Assembly: GCA_015056725.1 (NCBI GenBank)
Contig: SVFS01000012.1
Location: forward strand, 1 to 48,506
Source: Lachnospiraceae bacterium
Lineage (GTDB): Bacteria; Bacillota; Clostridia; Lachnospirales; Lachnospiraceae
Direction of reading: 5' to 3'
DNA: 48,506 nt
Part shown: positions 1 through 8,159 of the stretch, piece after piece
Numbering within the stretch: the first letter of the stretch is position 1
Layout: each line of letters starts with the position of its first letter
The notes under the pieces: model-generated
Seen by the model: only the letters and a program-made list of their open reading frames with translations
Databases searched by the model: none
Told to the model about the DNA's origin: nothing
Program-made: the position numbers and the translations under genes

Positions 1-1076
1 CCATAGATTTTATATTTTTCGCGTTTTTCCGTGTCTTTGATCTGCTGGCATTGCAGGTCGTATTTCTTTACCGTTCGTTCCAGTGTGGTCTGAACGATTC
101 TTCTTAAATCCGCAGACTTCTGACGGATACGTGTATGAGCATTTTTTTCTGCATAATAAAGCTCTAATACCTGTGAGATGGAATCAAAAGTTTTTACGTT
201 ATTTCCATCATACATAGACAGTTTTAATGCGGCGAAATCCATAGGCGTATTTCCATCGTAAATGATATTAGAAAGAAACTCGCCGTTTAAAATTTGTGTC
301 ATAAGCTCTCGGAATTCCATAAACAGAGCCTTTGGTGCGGCTACTGAATTGTCAGAGGAATCACTTACATAACTAAGTGCAGAACGGTCTGCGTCCAGTC
401 CGCTACGATAGCAGAGCTCCTGTGCCATGATTGGCGAAAAGCCGGTAAAGGAACTGTAGATTGCTTTGTAGAGAGGAACGGCTTTGCTAAATACGGCAGA
501 GCTGAATTTCTCTAACTGTTCTGAAGTATTAGAAGTATTGGTTTCCATCATAAACTGGACAGGGTCCAGCTTTTCATCTGTCTGTGGAATAAAATATTCC
601 CGTCCCGGAAGGACTTCACGGACAGAGCTGATAAGCCCCGAAACATGCTTGATACTGTCAAGAATCTTACCGGTATCATCACAGAAAATAATATTACTGT
701 GCTTGCCCATGATTTCTACAATTAGTATTTTGCGGCATAAATCGCCCAGTTCATTTAAATGCTCGATATGAATCTGCATGATTCGTTCCATGCCGGGCTG
801 TGTGATGTCTACGATACGCCCGTTCTGGATGTGCTTTCTCAGGAGCATACAGAAATTCGGTGCAGTCATCGGACTTTGTTTATTTTTATCGGTTAAATAA
901 ATCAGTGGAAGAGAAGCACTGGCAGACAAAAGAAGTCTGTATTGTCCGCTTGTACTTTTGATTGTCAAAAGCAGTTCATCGTCTTCCGGTTGTGCTATTT
1001 TATTAATTCTGCCACCAAGCAAAAGGGTTTTACACTCTTTGGTGATGGCGGCAATGGTAATTCCATCAAATGCCAT
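1..1076 (-). CDS. rqcH: RqcH / NFACT (FbpA-like) ribosome quality control protein, 5' part only
   Basis: The frame starts at ATG 1076 on the minus strand with MAFDGITIAAITKECKTLL, followed by GGRINKIAQPEDDELLLTIK, which is the typical NFACT-N opening of the RqcH/FbpA family. About 358 codons are present and the gene runs off the left edge, so the NFACT-R region is not visible. The family binds stalled 60S/50S-peptidyl-tRNA complexes and directs C-terminal alanine tailing of nascent chains; older annotations call it fibronectin-binding protein. A ribosome site GAGGT lies about 7 bases before the ATG. It is divergent from the HEGEH gene. The family assignment is firm; the adhesin name is historical and should not be taken as function. 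Confidence 0.93.
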   Translation of the reverse strand, partial: MAFDGITIAAITKECKTLLLGGRINKIAQPEDDELLLTIKSTSGQYRLLLSASASLPLIYLTDKNKQSPMTAPNFCMLLRKHIQNGRIVDITQPGMERIMQIHIEHLNELGDLCRKILIVEIMGKHSNIIFCDDTGKILDSIKHVSGLISSVREVLPGREYFIPQTDEKLDPVQFMMETNTSNTSEQLEKFSSAVFSKAVPLYKAIYSSFTGFSPIMAQELCYRSGLDADRSALSYVSDSSDNSVAAPKALFMEFRELMTQILNGEFLSNIIYDGNTPMDFAALKLSMYDGNNVKTFDSISQVLELYYAEKNAHTRIRQKSADLRRIVQTTLERTVKKYDLQCQQIKDTEKREKYKIY

Positions 1077-1101
1077 AGGTTACCTCGTCTATATCAAATT
1101 T

Positions 1102-1130
1102 ATATTAATCAGTATTTTGTCTTTTACCAA
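1102..1130 (-). promoter_or_regulatory. Promoter for rqcH
   Basis: Read on the minus strand there is a -35 TTGGTA (1130-1125), a 17-bp spacer and a -10 TAATAT (1107-1102), about 25 bases before the rqcH start codon. Inferred from the consensus match and spacing. Confidence 0.55.
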
Positions 1131-1217
1131 TTTAACATAAGAAGATAGTGTTGTCACGAAAATTAAGAATGGGAAGGATGTACAGGTTATGTTTTGCTTT
1201 CGTATTTTTAAAAGAAC

Positions 1218-1226
1218 TGGTATAAT
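1218..1226 (+). promoter_or_regulatory. Extended -10 promoter for the HEGEH protein gene
   Basis: TGgTATAAT is an extended -10 element with a perfect TATAAT at 1221-1226, 44 bases before the GTG start. The -35 region is poor, which is common for extended -10 promoters. The remaining rqcH/HEGEH intergenic bases show nothing else. Confidence 0.55.
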
Positions 1227-1269
1227 ATAAGCGTATCCTGGTGTCTATCAAAGGATGAGGTGATTTGTA

Positions 1270-1902
1270 GTGAATGGAATAAATGGATTTCAGATGTATC
1301 AGTACAATTACATACCGAATTTATCAGGAAGAAATGCAGCATTATCAAAGCCTCTTTCCAATACTATGCCAAATGGAAATGCAGGTGTTACATCAAGTGG
1401 CAGAACGAACACCGGCGCAGGACAAGATGGTGTCATATTGACATTGTCTTTTGGTAGTGGTGCGGAAGAAGATGGCAAAGTAATCCCTCTTGGAGATGAT
1501 GCGGGCAAAGCGAATCGTACGAAGGGTCAAAAAGAAAACTTTGATTTGCCGGGAAGCAAAGACGAGAAGAATCCGTTTGAAGAGGAAGAATGTGAATCCT
1601 GTAAAAACAGAAAATATCAGGATGGTTCCGATGAAAATGTATCCTTTAAGTCAGCACAGCATATTTCGCCGGAAAGTGCAGCAGCACGTGTAAGAGCCCA
1701 TGAAGGTGAGCATGTAGCAAATGCTTACTCCAAAGCAGCAAAAGAAGGTGGCGAAGTTGTCAGAGCATCTGTCAGTATTCATACGGACATCTGTGATGAG
1801 TGCGGAAAGGTATATGTATCAGGCGGTACAACACATACCACGATAAAGTATCCGAAGGAGCAGATGCAGCAACAGGAACAGGAAAAACAGGCTAAGGCAT
1901 AA
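1270..1902 (+). CDS. Uncharacterised 210-aa protein with HEGEH (HExxH) motif and two CxxC pairs
   Basis: GTG start at 1270 with ribosome site GGATGAGGTGA about 8 bases upstream. The first 130 residues are low complexity (Asn/Gly/Ser rich, then acidic) with a CESC pair at 108-111. The C-terminal part holds ARVRAHEGEHVANAY with HExxH at 144-148, then CDEC at 175-178 and a Gln-rich tail. HExxH is the zinc-binding catalytic motif of many metallopeptidases, and the arrangement resembles the SprA-related putative metallopeptidases, but I cannot see the third zinc ligand with certainty. There is no signal peptide or membrane segment, so it is probably cytoplasmic. It is a single-gene unit ending in its own terminator. 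Substrate unknown; protease activity is an inference from the motif alone. Confidence 0.7.
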   Translation: MNGINGFQMYQYNYIPNLSGRNAALSKPLSNTMPNGNAGVTSSGRTNTGAGQDGVILTLSFGSGAEEDGKVIPLGDDAGKANRTKGQKENFDLPGSKDEKNPFEEEECESCKNRKYQDGSDENVSFKSAQHISPESAAARVRAHEGEHVANAYSKAAKEGGEVVRASVSIHTDICDECGKVYVSGGTTHTTIKYPKEQMQQQEQEKQAKA

Positions 1903-1925
1903 ATTATATGATATAGATATATTGA

Positions 1926-1963
1926 AAACTTCTTACCGAAGGCAATCGGTAGGAAGTTTTTTT
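1926..1963 (+). terminator. Rho-independent terminator after the HEGEH gene
   Basis: 14-bp stem (1926-1939 with 1946-1959, one G-U pair) with a 6-base loop, followed by a run of T to 1963. Confidence 0.85.
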
Positions 1964-1968
1964 GACTG

Positions 1969-1997
1969 TTGACATGAAAGGATTCGGGGTATATAAT
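1969..1997 (+). promoter_or_regulatory. Consensus promoter of the ABC exporter operon
   Basis: TTGACA at 1969-1974, exactly 17 bp, TATAAT at 1992-1997: a perfect sigma-A promoter. Transcription should begin near 2004, giving a leader of about 63 bases. A LexA-like sequence (2012-2023) lies just downstream of the expected start. Confidence 0.88.
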
Positions 1998-2011
1998 TGA
2001 AAAACGTTCCA

Positions 2012-2023
2012 AAACAGATGTTC
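2012..2023 (+). promoter_or_regulatory. LexA-like box (one mismatch) at the ABC operon promoter
   Basis: AAACAGATGTTC differs by one base from GAAC-N4-GTTC, and its centre AGAT is the same as in the first recA box in this window. The position just after the predicted transcription start would allow repression. Weak evidence: one half site is imperfect. Confidence 0.3.
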
Positions 2024-2066
2024 AAGAACGGTGGTTTTGAAAGTGTGTAAAGATGGGAGAAAGAAT

Positions 2067-3116
2067 ATGACGGAACCAATTATTACATTAAAAAATGTAT
2101 CAAAGGAATTTAAAGTATTGAATCGTCATGAAGGTGTAAAAGGCGGTTTTAAGGATTTGTTTTCCAGAGATTACAAGATTATAAAAGCAGTAAATGACAT
2201 ATCCATGGAGATTATGCCGGGAGAGATTTGCGGATATTTAGGTCCGAATGGGGCAGGAAAATCAACTACCATTAAAATGATGACCGGTGTACTGGAGCCT
2301 ACAGCAGGCGAAATCTATGTAAACGGAAAGATTCCATACAAAAACAGAACCGAAAATGCACAAAATATCGGAGTTGTATTCGGACAGCGTTCACAGCTAT
2401 GGTGGTCTTTGCCGCTAATTGAGTCTTTTAAGCTTTTACGTGATATTTATCAGATAGAAGAAAAGCAGTATAAAGACATGATGGAATTGTATGAATCCCT
2501 TGTAGATATCAAGAGCCTTTATTCCAAACCGGTAAGACAGATGTCTCTTGGCCAAAGAACGTTAAGTGATATTTTGGCAGCTTTTTTACATAATCCGGGT
2601 GTAGTATTTTTGGATGAGCCGACGATTGGGCTTGATGTGTCCATGAAAAGCAAAATCAGGGATTTGATAAAAGCATTGAATCATGAAAAGAATACAACGG
2701 TTATTCTGACAACCCATGATATGGGAGATGTGGATGCACTTTGCAAACGTATTGTTATCATTGATAAAGGCGTAATGCTTTATGATAATTCCATTGAAAA
2801 TCTGAAGCACTTTTTTGGTGCGTACCGTACGATGCGTCTCCGTTTTACAAAAAACGCAGCAGAACTGACAGAAGAAGCGTTACAAAAACAGGCAGAAGAG
2901 TTAACGGTTGATTTGAAACAGAAGTATCCGCAGGCTTCATCCATCAGTGTAACCGTAGATGATGACTGGATTGATGTACTTTTAAATGAGGAAGAAATCC
3001 CACTGATGAAGGTCATGAATCATATCCAGGAAACAAAGCGGATTTATGATGTACAGCTTCAGGAGATTTCCACAGAAAGTGTCATTAAAAAAATCTATGA
3101 TAAAGAAATTGTTTAA
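2067..3116 (+). CDS. ABC exporter ATP-binding protein (COG4586 type)
   Basis: ATG 2067 (MTEPIITLKNVSKEF) with GGGAGA 6 bases upstream; a longer frame from 2031 lacks a good ribosome site. 349 residues. Walker A GPNGAGKST at 59-67, Q-loop in VVFGQRSQLWW, signature SLGQR at 160-164 (the degenerate form usual in this subfamily rather than LSGGQ), Walker B VVFLDEPTIGLD at 179-190 and switch His at 217. A C-terminal extension of about 120 residues follows the nucleotide-binding domain, as in drug and polymer exporters. It forms an operon with the two permeases that follow, together the COG4586/COG4587/COG3694 three-part system. Substrate is unknown; the type is related to multidrug exporters. Family certain, substrate open. 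Confidence 0.92.
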   Translation: MTEPIITLKNVSKEFKVLNRHEGVKGGFKDLFSRDYKIIKAVNDISMEIMPGEICGYLGPNGAGKSTTIKMMTGVLEPTAGEIYVNGKIPYKNRTENAQNIGVVFGQRSQLWWSLPLIESFKLLRDIYQIEEKQYKDMMELYESLVDIKSLYSKPVRQMSLGQRTLSDILAAFLHNPGVVFLDEPTIGLDVSMKSKIRDLIKALNHEKNTTVILTTHDMGDVDALCKRIVIIDKGVMLYDNSIENLKHFFGAYRTMRLRFTKNAAELTEEALQKQAEELTVDLKQKYPQASSISVTVDDDWIDVLLNEEEIPLMKVMNHIQETKRIYDVQLQEISTESVIKKIYDKEIV

Positions 3117-3177
3117 ATAGATTGTGACATGGAATGGAAATAGGGATTAGCTGTGTGGCAGGGAATAGGAAATAGAT

Positions 3178-3987
3178 ATGAGAATGAAATTAAGAAAGTA
3201 TACTGCGCTTTTGCGGGTGGGTATTTTGGAAGAGATGCAATACCGGCTGGGTGCGGCAGTAAAGTTATTTGGAAATATTATTTATCTGATTATTATTTAC
3301 TTTTTATGGAAAGCAATTTTTGACAGTTCTCCGACAGATGTAGTTAATAATATGACCTTTACGGATACGATGATTTATCTGGTACTTGCATCTACGTTGT
3401 TCTCTACAATGGAAATGTTTGTGACATGGTGGATTGGACGAAGTGTGCAAACCGGCGATATTATTTTAGAGTTGTTATTACCCATAGGGTATTCCTCTCT
3501 TAATTTGTTACAATCCTCAGGAAATACCATTGTAGCGGTTGTGGTAAATCTGATACCTACGATGGCAATTGTATATCTGATTACAGGAGGCGGATTTGCC
3601 TTGTCTGTGAATTTGATCTTTTTTGCCATGGCAGTAGTATTGGGTATTGTACTGAACTATTATATTAATTTTTTTGTTGGAACGATTTGCTTTTATACAG
3701 AGTCTATATGGGGAATCAATATTATGAAAGAAGTGATTGTACTTCTTTTGTCAGGAGCCAGTATTCCGATAGCGTTTTTTCCGGAAACATTGCAGAGAGT
3801 TGTGCATTACTTGCCGTTTCAGGCAATTTACAATACACCGATCATGCTGCTGATTGATAATTCCTTATCGATACAAGAACGCTTTTCGATGCTTGGCATA
3901 CAGGTGTTTTGGCTGATTGTAGTAGGGTCTATCAGCCATGTGTTTTTTAGAATTTCCATACGACGAGTTACGGTAAATGGAGGTTAA
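3178..3987 (+). CDS. ABC-2 type permease subunit 1
   Basis: 269 residues starting MRMKLRKYTALLRVG, with an AGGAAAT ribosome site. About six hydrophobic segments: two in the first 85 residues, then at roughly 105-140, 140-165, 178-200 and 230-250. The amphipathic N-terminus followed by EEMQYRLGA is typical of the ABC2_membrane_6 (DUF990-like) permeases partnered with COG4586 ATPases. Lies 61 bases after the ATPase gene and just before the second permease. It probably pairs with that permease as a heterodimeric membrane channel for efflux of an unknown compound. ATG 3184 is a possible alternative start two codons in. Confidence 0.88.
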   Translation: MRMKLRKYTALLRVGILEEMQYRLGAAVKLFGNIIYLIIIYFLWKAIFDSSPTDVVNNMTFTDTMIYLVLASTLFSTMEMFVTWWIGRSVQTGDIILELLLPIGYSSLNLLQSSGNTIVAVVVNLIPTMAIVYLITGGGFALSVNLIFFAMAVVLGIVLNYYINFFVGTICFYTESIWGINIMKEVIVLLLSGASIPIAFFPETLQRVVHYLPFQAIYNTPIMLLIDNSLSIQERFSMLGIQVFWLIVVGSISHVFFRISIRRVTVNGG

Positions 3988-3991
3988 AAGG

Positions 3992-4804
3992 ATGAAACAC
4001 AAACTGAAAAAGAGAGGCATAGGTTTTTATGCTTCCATTTATTTTAAAATTATTGCTCAGGACTTCAAGAGCAAAATGAGTTACAGAGCGGATTTTATCA
4101 TATCCACGTTGGGTATGATTATGACGAACATTTCAGGATTTATAGGATTTTATATTATGTTTCAGAAGTTTGAGACCATCAATGGATGGAACTATTATGA
4201 AATGCTGTTCCTGTATGGATTTTCGTTAATTGCGTTGACGCCGATGCAATGTCTGTTTGATAACAACTGGAATTTACGATTTGTGGTTGAAGACGGGAGC
4301 TTTATTAAGTATTGCTTCAGACCCATTAATATTTTTTTCTATTACATATCAGAGGTATTTGACGTAAAAGGCTTAGGACAGTTACTTATGGGAGGAATTA
4401 CCCTGACTTATGCATGGAATAAGCTTTCCCTGCCATTTTCGTTTAAAACAGGAGCTTTGCTGTTACTTGCTTTGTTTACAGGCTCGCTTTTTATGATTGC
4501 GATTATGAATATGGCGGCGGCTACCTGCTTTTGGATTATTCATTCCGGTTATGTCATGGTTACGATGTTCAAATTTACGGAGTATGCAAAGTATCCGGTT
4601 ACGATATATCAGGGATTTTTCCGGGTACTGTTTACATTTATTATTCCGATTGCATTTGTTGCATATTATCCAAGCTATATATTTTTACGGCCGGAAGTAC
4701 CGTTACTTACATGTATTGCGCCTTTGTTTGGTATATTCTTTTTCTGGCTCAGTTATCGGTTCTGGATGCTGGGAGCAATGCGTTATTCCGGTACGGGAAA
4801 TTAG
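3992..4804 (+). CDS. ABC-2 type permease subunit 2
   Basis: Start taken at ATG 3992 (MKHKLKKRGIGFYAS) because GGAGG at 3979-3983 is 8 bases upstream; a start at 3977 would sit on top of that ribosome site and overlap the previous stop. 270 residues with about six membrane segments and the EDGSFIKYCFRPINIFFYY loop characteristic of the COG3694/ABC2_membrane_6 partners. The gap to permease 1 is 4 bases, so the two are probably translationally coupled. Role: second half of the membrane channel of the exporter. Ends before a strong terminator. Confidence 0.88.
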   Translation: MKHKLKKRGIGFYASIYFKIIAQDFKSKMSYRADFIISTLGMIMTNISGFIGFYIMFQKFETINGWNYYEMLFLYGFSLIALTPMQCLFDNNWNLRFVVEDGSFIKYCFRPINIFFYYISEVFDVKGLGQLLMGGITLTYAWNKLSLPFSFKTGALLLLALFTGSLFMIAIMNMAAATCFWIIHSGYVMVTMFKFTEYAKYPVTIYQGFFRVLFTFIIPIAFVAYYPSYIFLRPEVPLLTCIAPLFGIFFFWLSYRFWMLGAMRYSGTGN

Positions 4805-4830
4805 AAAAACATTCCTATTGTAATGAGAGA

Positions 4831-4870
4831 AACCCCTTGTGAATGCTTGACGTTCGCAAGGGGTTATTTT
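4831..4870 (+). terminator. Terminator of the ABC operon, nested with the yicC promoter
   Basis: 13-bp stem (4831-4843 with 4853-4865, one G-U) closed by a 9-base loop and followed by ATTTTAT. The loop contains the -35 hexamer of the next promoter. Confidence 0.8.
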
Positions 4871-4875
4871 ATAAT
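4847..4875 (+). promoter_or_regulatory. Promoter of the yicC-gmk operon, embedded in the upstream terminator
   Basis: TTGACG at 4847-4852 lies in the terminator loop; TATAAT at 4870-4875 follows the stem directly; spacer 17 bp. The predicted transcription start near 4882 leaves a leader of about 60 bases before yicC. Confidence 0.7.
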
Positions 4876-4942
4876 ATAAAAGATTATGGGTAAATAGCAG
4901 TTTCTGCAAACAGAATCAGAGAAAGGAACGTTTAAAATACAG

Positions 4943-5821
4943 ATGATTAAGAGTATGACAGGCTTTGGCCGTTGCGAAATTACAGAAGGTAACCGCAAGT
5001 TTACAGTAGAGATGAAATCTGTAAATCACAGATATCTTGATGTAAATATCAAGATGCCAAAGAAACTTAATTTTTTTGAAAGTGCAATCAGAACGGAATT
5101 AAAAAACTATATTACACGTGGTAAGGTTGATATTTTCATTACTTATGAAGATTTTAACGAAGAAAGCGGATGTCTTAAATATAATGCGGCACTGGCAGGG
5201 GAATATTTAAAATATCTTCGTCAGATGGCAGAAGACTTTGGAATCGATGATGATATCAGAGTATCTACCTTATCCAGATATCCGGAAGTTCTTACTATGG
5301 AAGACCAGAATGTGGATGAAGAAGAACTTTGGAAAGATTTACAGAAAGCACTCAAGGGTGCGGCAGAAGGCTTTGTACAGACAAGAATTGTAGAAGGTCA
5401 GAATTTATGTAATGACCTTATTGCAAAATTAGATGGAATGCTGGAACATGTAGATTTCATTACAGAGCGTTCACCGAAGCTGATTAAAGAATATCGTGAA
5501 AAACTGGAAGAAAAAGTAAAAGAACTTTTAGGCGATGCACAGGTGGATGAAAACAGACTTCTTACAGAGGTTACAATCTTTGCAGATAAGTCTTGTGTGG
5601 ATGAAGAACTTGTCCGTTTACGCAGTCATGTAGAGACAACAAAGAAAACACTTCAGTCGGATGGAAGTATCGGACGTAAACTTGATTTCATCGCACAGGA
5701 GATGAACAGAGAAGCCAATACGATTCTTTCCAAAGCAAATGATTTGGAAATTTCAGCAAGAGCAATCGAACTGAAAAATGAAATCGAAAAGGTTCGTGAA
5801 CAGATTCAGAATATCGAGTAG
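4943..5821 (+). CDS. yicC: YicC/YloC family endoribonuclease
   Basis: 292 residues opening with MIKSMTGFGR and VEMKSVNHRYLDV, the two hallmark motifs of the family, and ending with the C-terminal DUF1732 stretch (GRKLDFIAQEMNREANTIL). Full length for the family. E. coli YicC is an RNase affecting small-RNA decay; B. subtilis YloC is its homologue. The ribosome site is weak (AAAGGAA about 17 bases upstream), but the start matches the family exactly. First gene of the run to gmk and rpoZ. The remA/DUF370 gene often found between yicC and gmk is absent: only 61 bases separate them. Confidence 0.93.
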   Translation: MIKSMTGFGRCEITEGNRKFTVEMKSVNHRYLDVNIKMPKKLNFFESAIRTELKNYITRGKVDIFITYEDFNEESGCLKYNAALAGEYLKYLRQMAEDFGIDDDIRVSTLSRYPEVLTMEDQNVDEEELWKDLQKALKGAAEGFVQTRIVEGQNLCNDLIAKLDGMLEHVDFITERSPKLIKEYREKLEEKVKELLGDAQVDENRLLTEVTIFADKSCVDEELVRLRSHVETTKKTLQSDGSIGRKLDFIAQEMNREANTILSKANDLEISARAIELKNEIEKVREQIQNIE

Positions 5822-5882
5822 TGTTTAATGTCAGCCATACAGAAGTATGAGAAGATGTGAAAGCTAGCAGGAGGAAAATGCA

Positions 5883-6506
5883 GTGAATCAAAAAGGGATT
5901 CTGATTGTTGTTTCCGGTTTTGCCGGAACAGGCAAAGGAACTTTAATGAAACGTCTGCTTCAGGACTATGATAATTATGCCTTGTCTGTTTCTATGACGA
6001 CTAGAAGCCCAAGACCGGGCGAGCGCGATGGGATTGAATATTTTTTCGTGACCAAAGAAGCGTTTGAAGAAAAAATAGCCCAGGACGGCTTGGTAGAGTA
6101 TGCTTGTTATGTAGGCAATTATTATGGGACACCAAGAGCCTATGTAGAAGAAAAACTTGGAGAAGGAAAAGATGTAATCCTGGAAATTGAAATTCAGGGA
6201 GCACTTAAAATTAAAGAAAAATTCCCGGATAGTGTACTTATTTTTGTGATGCCGCCGAGCGGACCTGAACTGAAAGCAAGACTTGTGGGAAGAGGCACGG
6301 AAACAATGGACGTTATCGAAAAGAGAATGAGCCGTGCCATTGAAGAGTCACAGGGAATTGAACATTACGATTATATCGTTGTGAATGATGATTTAGATGA
6401 ATGTACGCAGAGACTTCATAATATTATTTGCTCTGCACACAGTACACCGGGTAGAAATATGGAATTCATCAATAAAATCAGAAATGAATTAACGCAGGGT
6501 AATTAA
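5883..6506 (+). CDS. gmk: Guanylate kinase
   Basis: 207 residues. GTG start at 5883, chosen because AGGAGG at 5869-5874 sits 8 bases upstream; the nearby ATG at 5879 hits a stop after two codons. The P-loop GFAGTGKGT is at 12-20, followed by TTRSPRPGERDGIEYFFVT (GMP-binding region), and a LID region with RLVGRGTET. Converts GMP and ATP to GDP and ADP, in the cytoplasm, feeding GTP and ppGpp pools. Followed by rpoZ after 19 bases, the conserved yicC-gmk-rpoZ order of Firmicutes. Confidence 0.96.
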   Translation: MNQKGILIVVSGFAGTGKGTLMKRLLQDYDNYALSVSMTTRSPRPGERDGIEYFFVTKEAFEEKIAQDGLVEYACYVGNYYGTPRAYVEEKLGEGKDVILEIEIQGALKIKEKFPDSVLIFVMPPSGPELKARLVGRGTETMDVIEKRMSRAIEESQGIEHYDYIVVNDDLDECTQRLHNIICSAHSTPGRNMEFINKIRNELTQGN

Positions 6507-6525
6507 ACAGAAAAGGAGAATAAAT

Positions 6526-6765
6526 ATGTTACATCCATCTTATGCAGATTTAATGAAAGTAGTAAACAGTGAAGTAGAAGCAGGTGATACACCTGTAGTA
6601 AACAGCAGATATTCTATCGTAATGGCTACTTCTAAAAGAGCACGTCAGATTATTGACGGAAGCGATCCTTTGATTGAAAACGCAGCGGGCAAAAAGCCAT
6701 TATCTATCGCTGTTGAAGAATTAGAGCAGAGTCGTATTCACATTTTATCAGACGAAGAAGAATAA
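6526..6765 (+). CDS. rpoZ: RNA polymerase omega subunit
   Basis: 79 residues: MLHPSYADLMK, then NSRYSIVMATSKRARQI, the conserved omega signature that clasps the beta-prime C-terminus, and KPLSIAVEELEQSRIHIL. Normal length for Clostridia. Ribosome site AAAGGAG about 7 bases upstream. Assists core polymerase assembly and, in some bacteria, ppGpp response. Follows gmk and is followed by a hairpin, so the operon may be attenuated here. Confidence 0.95.
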   Translation: MLHPSYADLMKVVNSEVEAGDTPVVNSRYSIVMATSKRARQIIDGSDPLIENAAGKKPLSIAVEELEQSRIHILSDEEE

Positions 6766-6777
6766 GATTAATTAGGT

Positions 6778-6801
6778 AGAGCTTCCCGTCAGGGAAGCTC
6801 T
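6778..6801 (+). terminator. Hairpin between rpoZ and rimO (weak terminator or processing site)
   Basis: Perfect 10-bp stem AGAGCTTCCC / GGGAAGCTCT with GTCA loop. The following bases (GTTAAGTTTG) are only partly T-rich, so partial termination or RNA processing is more likely than a full stop. Confidence 0.55.
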
Positions 6802-6821
6802 GTTAAGTTTGAGGATATGAT

Positions 6822-8159
6822 ATGAAAATATTATTTACATCTCTTGGGTGTGATAAGAATCTTGTAGATTCCGAGATGATGCTTGGCCAGCTTAGTGAAA
6901 GCGGATATTCGTTTACAGATGACGAAACACAGGCAGATATTGTAGTAGTAAATACCTGTTGTTTTATCAATGATGCGAAGGAAGAGAGCATTCAGGCAAT
7001 TTTGGAAATGGCTGAGCTGAAAAAGCAAGGACAGTTAAAAGCGTTGCTTGTAACCGGCTGTCTGGCACAACGATACGGAGAAGAAATACAGGCAGAAATT
7101 CCGGAAGTAGATGCGATACTTGGAATTTCTGATATTGATAAAATCGTGCAGGCATTGAATGAAGTGCTTACAGGACAGAACCAGAATTATATCAGTGATT
7201 GCAATAGTGCAGTAGTTTATGGCAAGAAGCGTATTAATACGACAGGTGGTCATTATGCATATTTAAAAATTGCAGAAGGCTGTGATAAACATTGTACGTA
7301 CTGTATTATACCGAAAATCAGAGGCAATTTCAGAAGTGTGCCTATGGAAAGTCTTTTGAATGAAGCACGTACTTTAGCAGAAAACGGCGTCAGAGAACTG
7401 ATTTTGGTAGCACAGGAAACAACCTTGTACGGTATGGACTTGTATGGAAAGAAATCCTTGCCAAAGTTACTGGATGAATTGTGTAAGATTGAAGAGTTAA
7501 AGTGGATTCGTATTTTGTACTGTTATCCGGAAGAAATTACAGATGAATTGATTCAGACCATAAAGAGTCAGCCAAAAGTATGTCACTATTTGGATATACC
7601 GATTCAGCATGCATCGGACAATGTTTTGAAGCGTATGGGACGCAGGACTTCGGAAGCGGATTTACGGGCGATTGTTACAAAGCTTCGTGACGAAATTCCG
7701 GATATTACACTTCGTACAACGTTAATTTCCGGTTTTCCGGGAGAAACACAGGATGATCATGAAGCCTTGTATCATTTTGTGAATGAAATGGAATTTGACA
7801 GACTAGGTGTCTTTACTTATTCTCCGGAAGAAAATACACCGGCAGCACTTATGGAAGACCAGATAAATGAGGAAGTAAAATCAGAGCGCCGTGATGAATT
7901 GATGGAATTACAGCAGGCCATTGCGTTTGAAAAAGCAGAGAGTATGGTGGGCAGAAGAATGGAAGCGGTCATTGAAGGCTATCTTCCAAGTGACAGAGTC
8001 TATGTGGCACGTACTTATATGGATGCACCGAATGTAGACGGTTACGCTTTTGTTCATGCAGACAGAGAGTTGATGACAGGTGATTTTGTGACAATTAAGA
8101 TTACAGAATCCATGGAATATGATTTGATAGGAGAGTTAGAAGATGAATTTACCGAATAA
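6822..8159 (+). CDS. rimO: Ribosomal protein S12 methylthiotransferase RimO
   Basis: 445 residues. The N-terminal UPF0004 domain carries three cluster cysteines (C10 in SLGCDKNLVDSE, C46 and C80); the radical SAM CxxxCxxC is CDKHCTYC (C154, C158, C161); a TRAM domain ends the protein. The LGCxKNLVDSE opening separates RimO from MiaB, which has GCQMN. It adds a methylthio group to the conserved aspartate of ribosomal protein S12 using two 4Fe-4S clusters. Start ATG 6822 with GAGGA upstream. Its last 17 bases overlap pgsA. Confidence 0.94.
   Translation: MKILFTSLGCDKNLVDSEMMLGQLSESGYSFTDDETQADIVVVNTCCFINDAKEESIQAILEMAELKKQGQLKALLVTGCLAQRYGEEIQAEIPEVDAILGISDIDKIVQALNEVLTGQNQNYISDCNSAVVYGKKRINTTGGHYAYLKIAEGCDKHCTYCIIPKIRGNFRSVPMESLLNEARTLAENGVRELILVAQETTLYGMDLYGKKSLPKLLDELCKIEELKWIRILYCYPEEITDELIQTIKSQPKVCHYLDIPIQHASDNVLKRMGRRTSEADLRAIVTKLRDEIPDITLRTTLISGFPGETQDDHEALYHFVNEMEFDRLGVFTYSPEENTPAALMEDQINEEVKSERRDELMELQQAIAFEKAESMVGRRMEAVIEGYLPSDRVYVARTYMDAPNVDGYAFVHADRELMTGDFVTIKITESMEYDLIGELEDEFTE

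Noticed and set aside
2012-2030. GTTCAAGAAC as an independent operator
   Set aside because: The palindrome is too short, and the overlapping LexA-like reading is the simpler explanation.
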